The notes: generated by a model not told the origin, from the sequence alone. A stretch of 64,000 bases of DNA from Anastrepha obliqua (GCF_027943255.1 NC_072893.1:114513784-114577783), one strand, 5' to 3'. Counted from the stretch's first letter, positions 9,891 through 21,239 are shown. Made by a program: numbers and translations.

Positions 9891-10430
9891 TTATAAAAAA
9901 AACTTGTTTAAACTTTGTTTAGGAAAAATTTTATAACAAAACAAAAGCTTTAAAACTTATTTTTTTAAGAACGTTAAAATGTTATTTATTTTATAAAAAA
10001 GCTTTGCTCAAAAAAATGTAAAAAAGTTAAAAAAAAACTTATATCATTTTATAAAAAAGTTTTCTTAAAAAAATATAAAACAGTTAAAAAAAACTTTAAC
10101 AAACTATAAAAAAGTTTTTTAAGACATTTTTTTTATAAAACCACATTTTTTCAAGGAAATTATGTTATAAAAAAACTTGTTTATACATAGTTTAAGAAAA
10201 ATTTTATAACAAAACAACGTTTTTTAAAATTATTTTTTTTTAAGAATGTTAGAATATTATTTTATATAAAAGTTTTCTTAAAAATATATAAATACGTTCC
10301 CCTTTTTAAGTTTTTAAAAAATGTTCTAAAAAATATAAATACGTGTTTCTTTTTTAAGTTTATAAAAAAATTTTCTTAAAAATATTTAAAAAAAGTTAAA
10401 AAAATATATATAATCTGTACATATGTATGC
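9891..10430. repeat. AT-rich tandem repeat, right of DD41D copy B
   Basis: The array continues with units built on TTATAAAAAAGTTTTCTTAAAAA and TAAGAACGTTAAAAT variants, some in the opposite orientation. No coding potential. Confidence 0.6.
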
Positions 10431-11726
10431 TAATAACTATGTACGGAGCGCTCGGATTTGCGCAGGGTTTTTTGTATTTTGAAGTTAGTGTCTGCTTAAA
10501 AGTTCTTCTTAACAAAAATTGCATAAAATTACGAAAGAGGTGTGCCTATGAACCAAAAAGTGTAAAAAAATCATAAAATCAACTGCAACAAATCATGAAT
10601 GACTTAGTCGAGTATTGTTTCTTTGATATAAAATTTTCAAGTATTTGCTATGATAGTTCATAAAAAAATGTATCAAGTGTTTCATATTACAATAACAATT
10701 TTTAAAACAAAACTAACGCTTTTGTCAAAAAATTGCTCTTTGTGCGTATGTTCGCTGTGTGCCAAGCTGCACTAAGTGAGAGTATGCAGGTGAAGCAATG
10801 ATGAAAAATGTATGCTTTTTAATTTCTATATCTGCTGATTTCTTATTTTGTTGCTCACTATCCTTTCCTATATGTTTTGCCTCAACGACAGGGCAGCTTA
10901 TGTCTGGTATTTGCTGGTTTACTTATACATCGATTACAATCGAAAGGGACTGGAAATTCTTATAGAACGAAACTTTTTTGACATTCGCCATAAAAGTGTA
11001 GTAAAAGAAATATTTACACAACCACGCAAAATGTCAAACAAATGTTGGGACATTCTATTTTACAATGACTGCCGAAATGTCTAACACACCCACTCCAACC
11101 AAATATCACAATTACAACCCCACCCACACCCCGCACAGTCAGACAAAATAGCGAGACTGCCAATGCCGCTCCACCTCTTTGCCTTCTGTACTTATAAGTA
11201 AAATATAATACATTGGCACTTGTCAAACTTTTTATCGCCTTATTAACTCATTTTTGTGGTGTCAATTTTCACAAAATGCCAACAACAACAAAACAAAAGG
11301 AAACAATTGAAAGTGAGAAAATAAAAAAGTCAACAAAAGCGTCAAACAAAGGAGCACAAAGGACAAATGGTGGGTTAAAAGTGAATGCTTAGGTGGGGCG
11401 GCGGCGTTGTAAAACTTGTAGCAACTTGAATTGGGTGCCACAAAATTGACGCATAAAATATGCTACAAGCAGCAGGCAGATTGTCTTGAATTACAGTGAA
11501 AATCAAAGTGAAGGAGCGAGAAGAATTAAAGCCGTTTATGAAAGTATGCATCTAAGTAGCTGATGAAGTGTTAGTGCTTTTGTTCAGTGTGGAATTTTGT
11601 GAAGCACTTGAGAAACTTTGTTGCTTCTTTTTCAACACTAGCACGCAGTTCGATGAATGCCGGAATTTCGCAGACCTATGGAATAATGAGCGATACGAAT
11701 GTAAAGTATGTAGAATATCATAGCTA
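10431..11726. other. Non-coding stretch, possibly host DNA
   Basis: I recognise no element or gene. Base composition is more even than in the flanking arrays, especially around 11060-11530. Short open frames on both strands (for example 10848-11084) carry no recognisable motif. Confidence 0.4.
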
Positions 11727-12593
11727 CAGTCTGTGTCAGAAGAAAAGAAACGTTTTTTTTTCTTGTAACTTCGAGATATATTTCGTTCTGCTTTTTGCTG
11801 CATAATAGACCCACTCAAGGGCTACGACGTCAGTGAGAACTCAGGTTAGTGTCGTTCAAAGGTTTCCCCTAAACGCAACCAATCAAAAATGAGTGAGAAG
11901 TTCGCGAAGCGTTTTGAGGCGGTCTTTCATGAATGCATTCGATAGGGCCGAAATCATCTTACGTCAGAGATGCAAAAGTGATAAAAAAATCTAAAAAGTT
12001 TGATGTGATGTGGAATCTGCGATGTAAGGTGTACAAAAATGTTGATGACTTTTCCGGGCGCGGCTTAAAGCGAGTAACGACAAAAAAGCAGAATAAAGTG
12101 ATCGTCCAACTTTTTAAGCGCGACTCTTCTTTGCGACTACACCAAGCACGCTCAATTTTTTCTAAAAATGGAATAGATGTGAGTATCAACACTATCGAAC
12201 GTCGACTGAAGGAGGCGAACATATCCTACCGTCCCACATCATCAAAACCACTGCTCTCAGAAAAACACATTGAAAAACAACAAAATAAGAAATTGGCGTC
12301 GCAGTATTGGATTGGCTATGAAAACGCATCTTGCCGGCAGGCCAGCCCATGACTTAAAGCAACTCGTGAGTTAAGTTCACAAAATCTAGTCCTGTTTGTC
12401 GACGAGCTACGCAGAAAAGCTGGTGCAAAGCATGAAGAATATGCCAGGCTATATTCGACAACGATGACGACTACACGGCTTATTGAATAATTGCGACTCG
12501 TTGTTTTGTACATACTTTCATGTAAAAAATTTTTAAATATATAACTTTTATACTTCATGAATAATCGCGGTTCCTTTTTTCTGACACAAACTG
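11727..12593 (+). mobile_element. Tc1-like element, internally deleted
   Basis: The ends start CAGT(C/T)TGTGTCAGAA and are imperfect inverted repeats of about 26 bp, with TA on both sides (11725-11726 and 12594-12595). At 867 bp it is about half the size of an autonomous Tc1. It holds the N-terminal DNA-binding part of a transposase and a short C-terminal scrap, with the catalytic core missing. Confidence 0.75.
11889..12490 (+). pseudogene. Tc1-like transposase, catalytic core deleted
   Basis: The first codons (MSEKFAKRFEAVFHECIR from the ATG at 11889) run into a stop. The main open part, 11933-12352, encodes two helix-turn-helix segments joined by a GRGLKRVTTKKQN linker (GRPR-like), then LRLHQARSIFSKNGIDVS and LLSEKHIEK. 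That is the bipartite DNA-binding domain of Tc1-family transposases. No Asp/Asp/Glu blocks follow. Instead a C-terminal scrap (TSYAEKLVQSMKNM) resembles the end of Tc1 proteins. The element lost its catalytic domain by internal deletion. Confidence 0.65.
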
Positions 12594-12859
12594 TATATGT
12601 ACGGGAGCTGTTCTTTCAGCGGAGAAGTGAAAAGTAAAGTTTTTAATTCAATACTTTTACTTGTATCAAATTCGCTACTGTTGCTATACTACGATTTTCA
12701 GTTATTAGGTGCAAATTATCAACTCCCCCGTCTTATAACATCTAATTTCAAGTATGGCCGATGGTAGTTGACTTCTGTACAGCGGCGGACAAAGAAAGAT
12801 GTTAATATTATATAAAAAATTAAAATTATTATATTTTTAATTTTTTTATAGTAACCAAC

Positions 12860-13240
12860 GGACTTCTACCTACCTTATTCAATAGCCGTAAAAGCGGCGA
12901 CCACATCCAGGTTGGTAATGACCGATGATATCGATCTCATCGGCTCCGTTTGGTTCTACCTACGCCCTGCGAATCACACTCTCCATAACAAAGTTAAAGA
13001 GCTCGCATGTCAATGGGTCACCTTGGCTAAAATCTCGAACGGTATCAAAAGGTTCGGAGAGGTCCTTTCAATCTTTACGGAGCTTTGTTTGCTGCTCAAC
13101 GTCATTCTGCACAGCCGTATCAGCTTAGGAAGTATACCGAACTAAGATATTATGCGATAGGGTTGCTCGCGAATCGCGCTATCAAAGGCTACCTTGTAAT
13201 CGACGGGTGTAGGAGGTGCGTGTCAACTTGATCCTCATGA
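12860..13240 (-). pseudogene. RTE-like LINE remnant, same family as the left-edge LINE
   Basis: Minus-strand pieces parallel the LINE at 1-1071: FGILPKLIRLCRMTL near 13100, an FEIL-like block followed by a QGD-type motif, and DEIDIIG where the left-edge element has YADDIDIIG. Several frameshifts separate these and the YADD is damaged. It is a short central piece of the RT domain. Confidence 0.55.
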
Positions 13241-13302
13241 GCCTTCTACATAAACTGGTTTCACAATATTCGAAATGTGGGTTAATAATAATATTATAAA
13301 TA

Positions 13303-14457
13303 TTGGGTATGGGAAAAAGTTTCCACTCCGTAAAAGAGATGTCGCTACTGATGCTATTTTTGTGTTTGCTCTAGTATGTAATATGCTGGAGATTCGAAGG
13401 TGTATTTGTGAGGTCTCGATCGCAGTAGTTGACATTCGTTTGAAGCATAAATATCCTTTTTTATCTGACGTCAAAAATGTATACGTTCGTTCCGAAAAAA
13501 CGGCATTTGCGGGAAGTCATGCTTCATTATTATCTTTCAACGAAAAGTGCAGCTGGAACCTGTCCTATATTGATCAATATTTACGATAATCACGCTCTAT
13601 CAAATATAACTTGTAAAGTGTGGTTTCGATACTTCATAAAGAGGCTATGGGAATTTCGACGTGAGCAATAAAGATTGCGATCAGCTACAACAATTTTTGG
13701 ATGAAGACGCAAGTCGAACCCTTGATGATATGTTTAAAGAGTTGGATGTTGACAGCTCAACCGATGCTTGCATGAGATGGAAATTGTCTAGAAAGCAGGT
13801 AACTGGATGCCACATCAATTGATCTCCTTCCATTCGGGATATCGAGAGACGGTTGGTGATGTGTGAGATGCTTCTTGAGCGGCAGAAAAGAAAAAGATTC
13901 TTGCATCGCAATGTCACTAGCGAAGAAAAATGGATCTACTATGATAAACCTAAGCGTCGAAAATGTTAGTGCCTCCCAGATGAACCAGTTCCATCGACAG
14001 CCAAAAAAAAATGTATGCTTCAAAGGTTATGTTGCGCATCTAATGGGTATTATCTATTATTAACTCCTTAAACCATCTGAAACTATCACTAGCGATCGTT
14101 ATCGACTGCAGCCAATGTGTTTGAATCGAGCTCTCAAAGAAAAGTGGCCAGAATGGGATGGAAGCCATGATAAACTGATTTTGCTGCATGTCAACGTCAG
14201 GCCACACGTTGTTAAATCGGTTCAGAAATGATTTAGAGGTACTGAATTGGAAAATCTGGCCCCACCCACCGTATTCCCCAGATATTTCTCTTTCAGATCA
14301 ACATCTGTTCCGATCAATGCAGTCAGCCCTTATTGGAGAGCGATTCACTTCTTACGAGAGCACCGCAAACTGGCTCAATGGAAAAGATCAACTCAAACCA
14401 ACTCGAAGTTTTCGTCAACTTTGGCTAAGAAAGGACGGAAACTATTTCTATACCCAA
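13303..14457 (+). mobile_element. Decayed mariner (copy K)
   Basis: The ends are TTGGGTATGGGAAAAAGTTT and a diverged inverse ending at 14457. TA lies on both sides (13301-13302 and 14458-14459). Length is 1155 bp. The terminus resembles that of mariner G (TTGGGTAGTCGAAAAAGTCT). It contains a heavily broken mauritiana-type transposase. Confidence 0.75.
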
Positions 14458-14463
14458 TATTAG
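13477..14463 (+). pseudogene. Mariner transposase pseudogene (copy K)
   Basis: Starts MYTFVPKKRHLREVMLHYY, the same N-terminus as Mos1-like proteins. Later pieces are RDIERRLVMCEMLLERQKRK, FLHRNVTSEEKWIYYD and PHPPYSPDISLSDQHLFR. The first catalytic Asp has become Glu (TSEEKW for TGDEKW) and the second is Val (LLHVNVRPH for LxHDNARPH); the third (LSDQH) remains. Multiple stops and frameshifts lie between. It is an old inactive copy. Confidence 0.8.
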
Positions 14464-14659
14464 AGCGTCGTCTGCGTACATTAATTATATTTTACAATCC
14501 TTTAAGCGTTTTCAATACCATTTATGTAGATAGTAAATAGTAAAGCAGCTTGCATGGACTCTCGTGGACGGACCCTTTTCTAATTTTCAAAAACTAGAGC
14601 CGCATCCACTTACTCTGGTTCTTTGAGTACTTTCATTTAGTAAGGAATTGAATCATTTT

Positions 14660-14850
14660 GATTAAGATTTTCTTATTCCGTACATTTTTTGCTTCCATGA
14701 CAGTATTCCACTTTTTATTGTTTCGAAAGCTCTTTTGAAGTTTAAAAATACAGCCATACTTTTAGTTTGCCTTTCAATACATTTCCGTTCGCTTCTGAGA
14801 TATTCTACTGCAGTTTCGCATGAATATTTATTTCTGAATCTTTTCACTAC
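14660..14850 (-). pseudogene. LINE reverse transcriptase fragment, motif A region
   Basis: The minus strand encodes KYSCETAVEYLRSE followed by MAVFLNFKRAFETIKSGIL. This is the motif A area of non-LTR RTs (consensus VFLDFKRAFETIDR), with the catalytic Asp changed to Asn. Nothing else of the element is visible, so the clade cannot be fixed. Confidence 0.5.
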
Positions 14851-14981
14851 TTTGGGGATTCTCCTTTGGATATTGAGGTATTAATGATCCTTAGTAATGT
14901 AGGGCTTCGTGTGACCCAATGATCAAATTATATTTTTGGACTAATCCTATCAAATTCAGTGGAGTGACTAACTATTGTAGT

Positions 14982-15062
14982 CTGGCTATCGACCGGGATG
15001 CATGGAGAAGAATTATGGAAGAAGCTAAGCCCCACAACCAGTGCTATGAATGATGATGATTT
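14982..15062 (+). pseudogene. Possible 3'-terminal scrap of an RTE-like LINE
   Basis: LAIDRDAWRRIMEEAKPHNQCYE followed by a stop resembles the C-terminal signature of RTE-like proteins. It is followed by a (TGA)n simple repeat, like the AAG tails of the other RTE copies. Only about 25 residues support this, so the call is weak. Confidence 0.3.
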
Positions 15063-15189
15063 ATTCATTGATATTTCGCGAAATTTAAACATTGACCTTC
15101 TATTTTCTATGATATTTGTAAACCTGTTATTTTCTATTGAGCTTTGTCAACCCTGTTAACCTTGTCTAGATTCAATCTTATATACCATA

Positions 15190-15445
15190 CAGTGTACTCT
15201 CTCCTAACGGACACCCCTCTATAGCGGACATCTCTCATAAGCGGACACTTTTTCCAGTATACATCACAAATTCTTAAAAATTTTTTTGGAATTTTTTTCT
15301 CTTAAGCGGACAAGCCTCCAATAACACATTAACCATCCCATAACATATTATGAACTTTTTTTACACTTCTCTCATAAACGGGCACCTCCCATAAGCGGAC
15401 AAATTTTTCAGTCCCTTAGGTGTCTGCTTAAGAGAAAGTACACTG
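15190..15445. mobile_element. Pogo/Tc1-type MITE with internal repeats
   Basis: The 256-bp element has TA on both sides (15188-15189 and 15446-15447). Its imperfect TIRs of about 28 bp start CAGTGTACT(C/T)TCTC. The terminal motif TAAGCGGACA recurs several more times inside, with small changes (TATAGCGGACA, CATAAGCGGACA, TTAAGCGGACA). No coding capacity. The termini resemble pogo/Tigger-type ends. The extra copies could be additional transposase-binding sites. Confidence 0.65.
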
Positions 15446-16533
15446 TACTTCAAAATAATATCTAATGACGATACCAACGGAGTTATGACAGATGTAACAT
15501 TCCCGTTGGAATGTCCTTTCTCGAATAACCGTACTTCATACAACTTATTAGGAAAGGCACCTGACTTCCTTCAAAAGAAACTGATATAGCAACGAATTCA
15601 CACAAGCCTAGCTGCTTGTACTCCAATGCCTTTTCTATGATTGCTCTATTATCTTGCTTTCTTCGTTTCCATAAATTCAAGCCTGTACTCTGTTCTCCAT
15701 ATCACTTGTCCGGCACTGCGTGCTGGTCTGCCATCCTTTGTTTGCAGGCATCTTTTCTTTTTATTTCATTTTATTTATAAACACTTTCACTTTCATCGTA
15801 ACACTTTTGTCCACTCCTTCCATGCACCATTCCTTCAGCTTCTTATTTGCTGCTTCGCTGCCTACTTGCTTTCACTTACTCGATTCTCAGCTCCTTCAGC
15901 GCTTTCAATTGTCACGCTTGCCGACGACAGTTGACTTCTTAAGGCGTTAAAATACGCGCGCGCGCTCATTGCCACGACAACTAAGGAACGTACAACAACA
16001 ATGGGTGCCGGTAAGTACAAAAAGTATAAACAACAAAATTCTATACTTACATATTAGCGAAAACTCAGTTTGGCAACAATTTTTAATTACCCCCTAGGGA
16101 GATAGACTCGACAAATATATTTCTACACCAGTGTGTAAAATAATAGCAGAGTGTCGTATTGCTTAGTTTTAACTATCATAAATATTTATTTTTAATTTAA
16201 TTTTTATTTTTTTATTTTTTATAAAAATACAGTTTATATTACAAGCTTAAAGTTTGAGACCTTGAGCAGTATTTTAGGAATTTCAACAAATATAGCTGTG
16301 CAACATTTTGAGGGTAATTGTCTGGGCGAGGAATGATTACAACTCTGTACGGAAGACTAAAACCTTGAAATCGTTTTGAATTATTTTTTCAAATTTGTTT
16401 GCCATGACCATTTTAAATTTGCAGTATTTTGTACAAGTGTTTTTAGAACAAATGTAAAAAAAGTTAAAATTCATTTGGAAGAGAAATATGTGGCTTAGGC
16501 GCATAAAGTAAAATTCTATGAGGAATAATTTTG
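15446..16533. other. Mostly non-repetitive stretch with the exon candidate
   Basis: No transposon motif is recognised between 15446 and 16000. Base composition is more balanced and pyrimidine-rich around 15640-15950. A GC alternation (GCGCGCGCGC) lies near 15957. Downstream of 16011 the sequence is AT-rich and intron-like. Confidence 0.4.
16001..16010 (+). other. Possible first coding exon end of a host gene (Met-Gly-Ala + splice donor)
   Basis: The bases ACAACAATGGGTGCCG are followed at once by GTAAGTAC. This joins a good fly translation start context to a near-perfect 5' splice site in phase 1. The 350 bases upstream look non-repetitive, as expected for a promoter and 5' UTR. If real, the next exon lies far away past the transposons, since I found no matching acceptor and exon in the window. 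The motif is short enough to occur by chance. Confidence 0.28.
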
Positions 16534-16535
16534 TA

Positions 16536-16641
16536 GAACATTTTAACCCATCAGCTCTTTCACGAATGGGTCGTTTCAGCCCCTTTTTAGAGAGTCCGCA
16601 TAAAATGGGTTTTTGAAGACCGCTAGAGGGTTAAAATGTTC
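16536..16641. mobile_element. Tiny MITE with perfect inverted ends
   Basis: GAACATTTTAACCC at the left is matched exactly by GGGTTAAAATGTTC at the right, and TA flanks both (16534-16535, 16642-16643). The 106-bp unit cannot code. It looks like a minimal Tc1/mariner-type MITE or a hairpin-forming host sequence. Confidence 0.45.
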
Positions 16642-16718
16642 TAGAAAGAAAATGCATAGCCCCGTCAACAAAAAAATATTATAAATCAACGCTCATTTCG
16701 AGCCGCTTAGGCGTAATA

Positions 16719-17975
16719 TTGGGTAGTCGAAAAAGTCTTTTCGTATTTCTAATCTAACTTCAACTCATTTTTTTATATTTATAATGAACTTTATTAAACC
16801 AAACATGTACCATTTTGGTCGACCACCTTTTGCCATTTTTCTTCTAGAGACATTATTCCATCAGTGTAAAACTTTTGTGGTTTCTTGGCGAAAAACTGCG
16901 ACAAGTAATTTTCACAGGCTTCTCTTGAAGCCAACTTTACTCCATTAAGGGAGTTGTGCATTGACCGAAACAAATGGTAGTCCGATGGTGCAAGGTCAGG
17001 GCTATATGGTGGATGCATCGAAACTTTCCAGCCAAGCTCTCCCAGTTTTTACCGAGTCATCAAAGATGTGTGTGGTCTAGCGTTGTCCCTTTCTGCTGAT
17101 CAGTTCTGGCCGTTTTTTTTCGATTGCTTGATTCAATCTCATCAGTTGTTGACAGTAAAGTATAGAATCAATCGTTCGAGCAGGCTGCAGCAGTTCATAG
17201 TGGATGATTCCTTTCCAATCCTACCAAACACACAGCATAACCTTTCGAGGCGTCAATCCTGGCTTTGCGACCATTTGTTGAGCTTCACCACCCTTGCACC
17301 ATGATCTTTTTCGCACATTATTGTCGTATTTGATCCACTTTTCGTATCCTGTTACCATTCGCTTCAGAAGTGGTTCGATTTCATTTCGTTTCAGCAAAGA
17401 ATCGCAAATGTTAATTCGGTCCATTAAAATTTTCACAGACAATTCATGTGGTACTCAAACATCGAGCTTCTTTTTGTAACCAGTCTTTTTTAAATGGTTC
17501 AGAACCGTTTGATGATGAACGTTTAGTGCCTTGGCGATGCCATGGCAGCTTAAGTGACGGTCCTGGTTAATCTTTTCCATAATTTTTCAACGATAGGTCG
17601 ACCGGGGCGAGGTGCATCTTTCACATCGAAATTTCCAGAACGGAATCGAGTGAACCATTGTTGTGCTACAGGAACTGATACAGCATCGTCTCCGTAAACT
17701 TCACAAATTTCATTGGTGTCGTGCGTGGCATTCTTCCCTTTTTTATGCAAAAATTTCAAAATATAGCGAATTTCTTCATTATTTTCACTCATTTTTGAAC
17801 AGCTATGACTTTTTTTTCAACTTCTCCGAATTAAATTTTTTTTCGGTTCAATGAGGCTTAAAATGTCACCTTATAACACCATATGATATGACACAATGTG
17901 ATTGGTAGCACTGAAATTAGATGACTCCAACGACATCTATTGACAAAATACGAAAAGACTTTTTCGACTACCCAA
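16719..17975 (-). mobile_element. Decayed mariner (copy G)
   Basis: The TIRs start TTGGGTAGTCGAAAAAGTCT and continue TTTCGTATT, almost perfect over 29 bp. TA lies on both sides (16717-16718 and 17976-17977). Length is 1257 bp, so the element is nearly full size, but its transposase is broken. Confidence 0.85.
16794..17792 (-). pseudogene. Mariner transposase pseudogene (copy G)
   Basis: The start MSENNEEIRYILKFLHKKGK leads into the helix-turn-helix region ending AQQWFTRFRSGNFDVKDAPR. The frame is then lost. Further pieces are INICDSLLKRNEIEPLLKRM, VTGYEKWIKYDN and PPYSPDLAPSDYHLFR, ending at the stop 16794. The first catalytic Asp is replaced by Tyr (VTGYEKW). At least two frame changes separate the pieces. 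The sequence resembles copy F (48026-49287) more than the Mos1-like copy E. Confidence 0.82.
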
Positions 17976-17977
17976 TA

Positions 17978-19743
17978 TATTATTGTAAAAAATTAGTTTA
18001 AATTTTATTAAAAGTAAATAAACAGTCAAAACATTGCAATATGTCGCGCTGCTATTATTGCGAACACTGGTGTATAAATTTATTATCCTCCTTACCATTT
18101 GCTGCAATGCTGTGTCCGCTTCTATCGACTACCTTCTGCTACTTCACATTACAACTCGATTTGTCTGCCCCCGAGCGCGACTTCTTCTTAAATTTTCCTC
18201 GCTGATTCAAAGGCGACAAAAAGACGTTTTACTTTTATTGCACGTCCCGCCACCGACTTGTGGCAGCCAATTTAATACGTTGCTGTGGCAGCGTAGTCAA
18301 AGCATGCCTCCTTGGCTGCCAGGTCGGTTGCTGCGCCACATCAGCCGTTGATAGCGTTGACAGCGATAGCGTTCCACCTCCAACCACAAGCGCACAAGCG
18401 CTAATACGCCGCTCATTTATTAGCGCCGCCATACAACAATACTCGTATTGAAGTGTGCAGCCTTCCATCGATGCTTTAGAATGGCGAAAATTATGCGCTC
18501 ATTTTAATTATTATTAGCAATGTGTTGGAAAGCTGTCAAATTTGCGTGGCACCCCTTTTTGCCGTAGTAGCCAGCGTTGCTGCTTTATGTCACTTGCCGC
18601 ATGAGTGTTGCCAATAGACGTTAACGATTATTGCCAACCACAATTGCTTGCTTTGTTGCACGCAGTCGACGCAGGCTGTCAACAGTTAACACTTAAGCAA
18701 CAACAATAGCGTTTAGCGCATGCAGCAGACAAAAAAATTAGTGAATTTTCAAAAACCCAAAATTTACTAACACAATACCGTTATGCGGCTTCTTACGCCT
18801 ATTGTTCACTACGCTCCGCAATTATTGTTGCTTTTAATGCCTTCATTTTATTGCGTAAATTTGCGCTAATCAAGTAATTCGCGTCAAGAAAAATAACAAT
18901 TACAACAATAACTGCAAAATTTTATTAACACTTTAACAAGTTTGGCTAATAATTCAAGACGCTTAGATTAAATTAATTCGCTTGCTACAGCTGACATCTG
19001 TTTTTTCAAACTGAAACTCACTCAACGGCAGAGTTGTATGCGACTTTAGCACTCGTTCACTCTCACTCCCACACTCACACTTACTACCGCTCACTTGCGG
19101 TTCATTACGCAATTATTAGAGTTGCCAGCTATGCACAAACATGTGCCGGTTCGTGGCTTCATAAGCAGTATTTGCCACAATTGCACGTACCATATCGTCG
19201 CACTCGTTGCAGCTCGGCGTCTGCGGCGATTTCTCCCACAAACGTTCGACACATCCATCCCCCGCGCCCTTCGTGCTTGCTGTGCTGACGTGCAAAGTGG
19301 TGTAAATTTCAACCTGCCAGTTGTGCGGGATAGGGAAGTGCGCTTATATTGCATGCAAACTTTTCACACCTTCGTTCTTCCTTTAGCAAATCCACCGCCT
19401 CTGGAACTTTTCTTCTTCCCACATCTGGTTGCTTGTTTGGCATTTAATGCGTTCGGCAATTTCACACCTTACCAGATTGCCAAAGTTGCTCCGCCGCTTG
19501 AAAACAATTAAAGTATTTGTGTTTTTATTGGCACACCTCCTTCTCCCACACGCCATTCTGGTATCATTTATTCGTCTTAAATGAGTGGTTGCAAATACGA
19601 CTTTATTGATTGCAACTGGTGTTTAGGGGCTTGGTAAAGTTTTTCGACATAGAAGTAGAGACTAATGGCGGCCAGTTTGAACTGGCTACTAAATAAAGAA
19701 GCGTCATTGAGCTTGGATTATAAAGTGCACCTATAAAATGTTA
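17978..19743. other. Non-repetitive, relatively GC-balanced block, probably host non-coding DNA
   Basis: No transposon signature is seen from about 18020 to 19740. The block has many CAA/CAACAA runs, CACTC-rich runs near 19050-19080 and moderate GC, like intronic or regulatory DNA in flies. Open frames on both strands (for example 19095-19511) overlap one another and carry no recognisable domain. It is the longest element-free stretch in the left half. Confidence 0.4.
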
Positions 19744-20619
19744 ACACATGGGCTGAAAATTATCGGGCCTAACAAAGAAAACTCTTTTTTTGTTCAAAAT
19801 TAGCTTTATTCATGAACGTAATTTCCATCAAGAATAACGCAATCATTTCAGCGCTGCTCTAATATCCCAATACCACTTCTGCGGAAGGATTTACCTTTTG
19901 TCTTAATCAGCGATAACTTCTTCATTCGAGCGAAATTTCTTACCGGCGAGCATTTTTAGTCACTGGGAGCTAAATCTGGGAAATACAGTGGATGTGGAAG
20001 CAATATGAAGTTCAATGCATGTAGTTTTGTCATTGTTTTGCCATCATCAAGACGTTTTTGTTTTTGGTTAACAGTGGGCAAATGTGGCACCCACTTTCAA
20101 CAGAGCTTTCTTGTAGTCAAATGCTCATGCAATATGAAGTCAACTCATTCTTTTGATATCTTTACGATGTCAGGTAACTCACGCAGCTTCACTTTTCGAT
20201 CATTCAAATTTGTGGATTTTTTGGATGTTTTCTGGTGTTACCACCCCATTTGGGCGTCCACTGCGTTGTGCATCATCGGTGCCTCTACGACCACGTTTGA
20301 AGTCAACAAACCATCGGTTTATTGTTGTTTCTCATGAAGCAGAGTCCCCTTAACACTTTTTAAGCCCTTGCTTCGGTTGAATGGGGGTTTTTCCCATCAA
20401 GAATCAGTGTGAAATTAAAACACGAAATTCTTTCTGATCCATTCTTTTGAATATAACAAAAGTAATGCCACTCTTAGCACTAGAACTCACGAGCTAATGA
20501 ATAGAAAATCATGAAATTTAACAGCTGTCTTTTTAAGGTTTGTACTAACTGAAAAAGAGGTGAATGTAATAAAACTACTGCCATCTATGTGTTACGCCTG
20601 GGCCTTTAAACCCATGCTG
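19744..20619 (-). mobile_element. Irritans-type mariner, deleted and decayed
   Basis: The left end near CATGGGCTGAAAATTATCGG and the right end near CCTTTAAACCCATG are diverged inverted repeats that fit the irritans-type terminus I remember (TTGGCTGATAAGTCCC). At about 875 bp it is short of the usual 1.3 kb. Minus-strand coding pieces support the family. The terminal positions are approximate. Confidence 0.6.
19850..20450 (-). pseudogene. Irritans-type mariner transposase remnant
   Basis: The minus strand begins MDQKEFRVLISHCFLMGKTP, the typical irritans-group N-terminus. It continues through broken pieces such as NDRKVKLREL and, near the end, LKMLAGKKFRSNEEVIAD. The catalytic blocks with the first and second Asp are not found, and the frame changes repeatedly. 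Homology is limited to the DNA-binding region and the C-terminal end. Confidence 0.6.
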
Positions 20620-21239
20620 TGGGGTACGCCCTGTGCTACCAGAATTAATATTATATAATCCAGAGTTATCAATCCAAAATGCTAAGAAAATATTTAATAG
20701 AATAGCAGGTTACCGGTGCCGGTATCGGTATCAATATTATAATGAAAATTCTATGCTGCACCTTGATAAGAACTCTAGAACACCTGTCTGTAAGAAGGAA
20801 ATAAGAGGGGAATGGATTCGGGGTATGATTCTTTTACATGAACATGTACCTGTTCTCACAGTTATATGCGAACGCTGCCCTACGCGTATGTGGTCTTTCT
20901 TAAACCACTTAAGAAACGATCCTGTTATCTAAACTATCGCGAACTTAACAACCTTTCCTCGTTTCCTTTCCATTACCTTTGTGAAAGAGACACTACATAA
21001 TTGCGTAGGCGAATAAAGCTTTAGTTTAATTGAAACGTCGAGTTGAGCTTTCTTTATTTTGAAACTTGAAATTTGAAAAGGTCGAGCCAAGGAGCACCAG
21101 GAGACTTGGTGGCTCCTAAAACACTCAGACTTAAAAGCCCATTGTATTTAGAGCTCTGGAAAGAGGGTAAATAGTCAAGGAGGGAAGGAGAGACTATCGG
21201 AGAAAGAGATTGGGAAGAATAGAGACAGAGATAGAGATA
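20620..21239. other. Unassigned stretch with a 99-codon open frame
   Basis: The plus strand is open from 20633 to 20932, with a basic, Tyr- and Arg-rich middle and a CERC pair near the end. I do not recognise it, and its neighbours are all decayed elements, so I do not call a gene. Downstream is the probable 3' region of the LINE remnant that starts at 22620. Confidence 0.3.

Noticed and set aside
14188..14540. Two overlapping plus-strand frames as separate genes
   Set aside because: Both are out-of-frame readings of the decayed mariner K transposase.
15957..15966. GC alternation as a promoter element
   Set aside because: Ten bases of GC alternation are not specific; no initiator or TATA box could be fixed.
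19095..19511. 138-codon plus-strand frame in the host-like block
   Set aside because: Overlaps other frames on both strands, has no known domain and no clear splice sites. I keep the block as non-coding.
20005..20353. Plus-strand frames of 110 and 66 codons
   Set aside because: They are antisense readings of the irritans-type mariner remnant.
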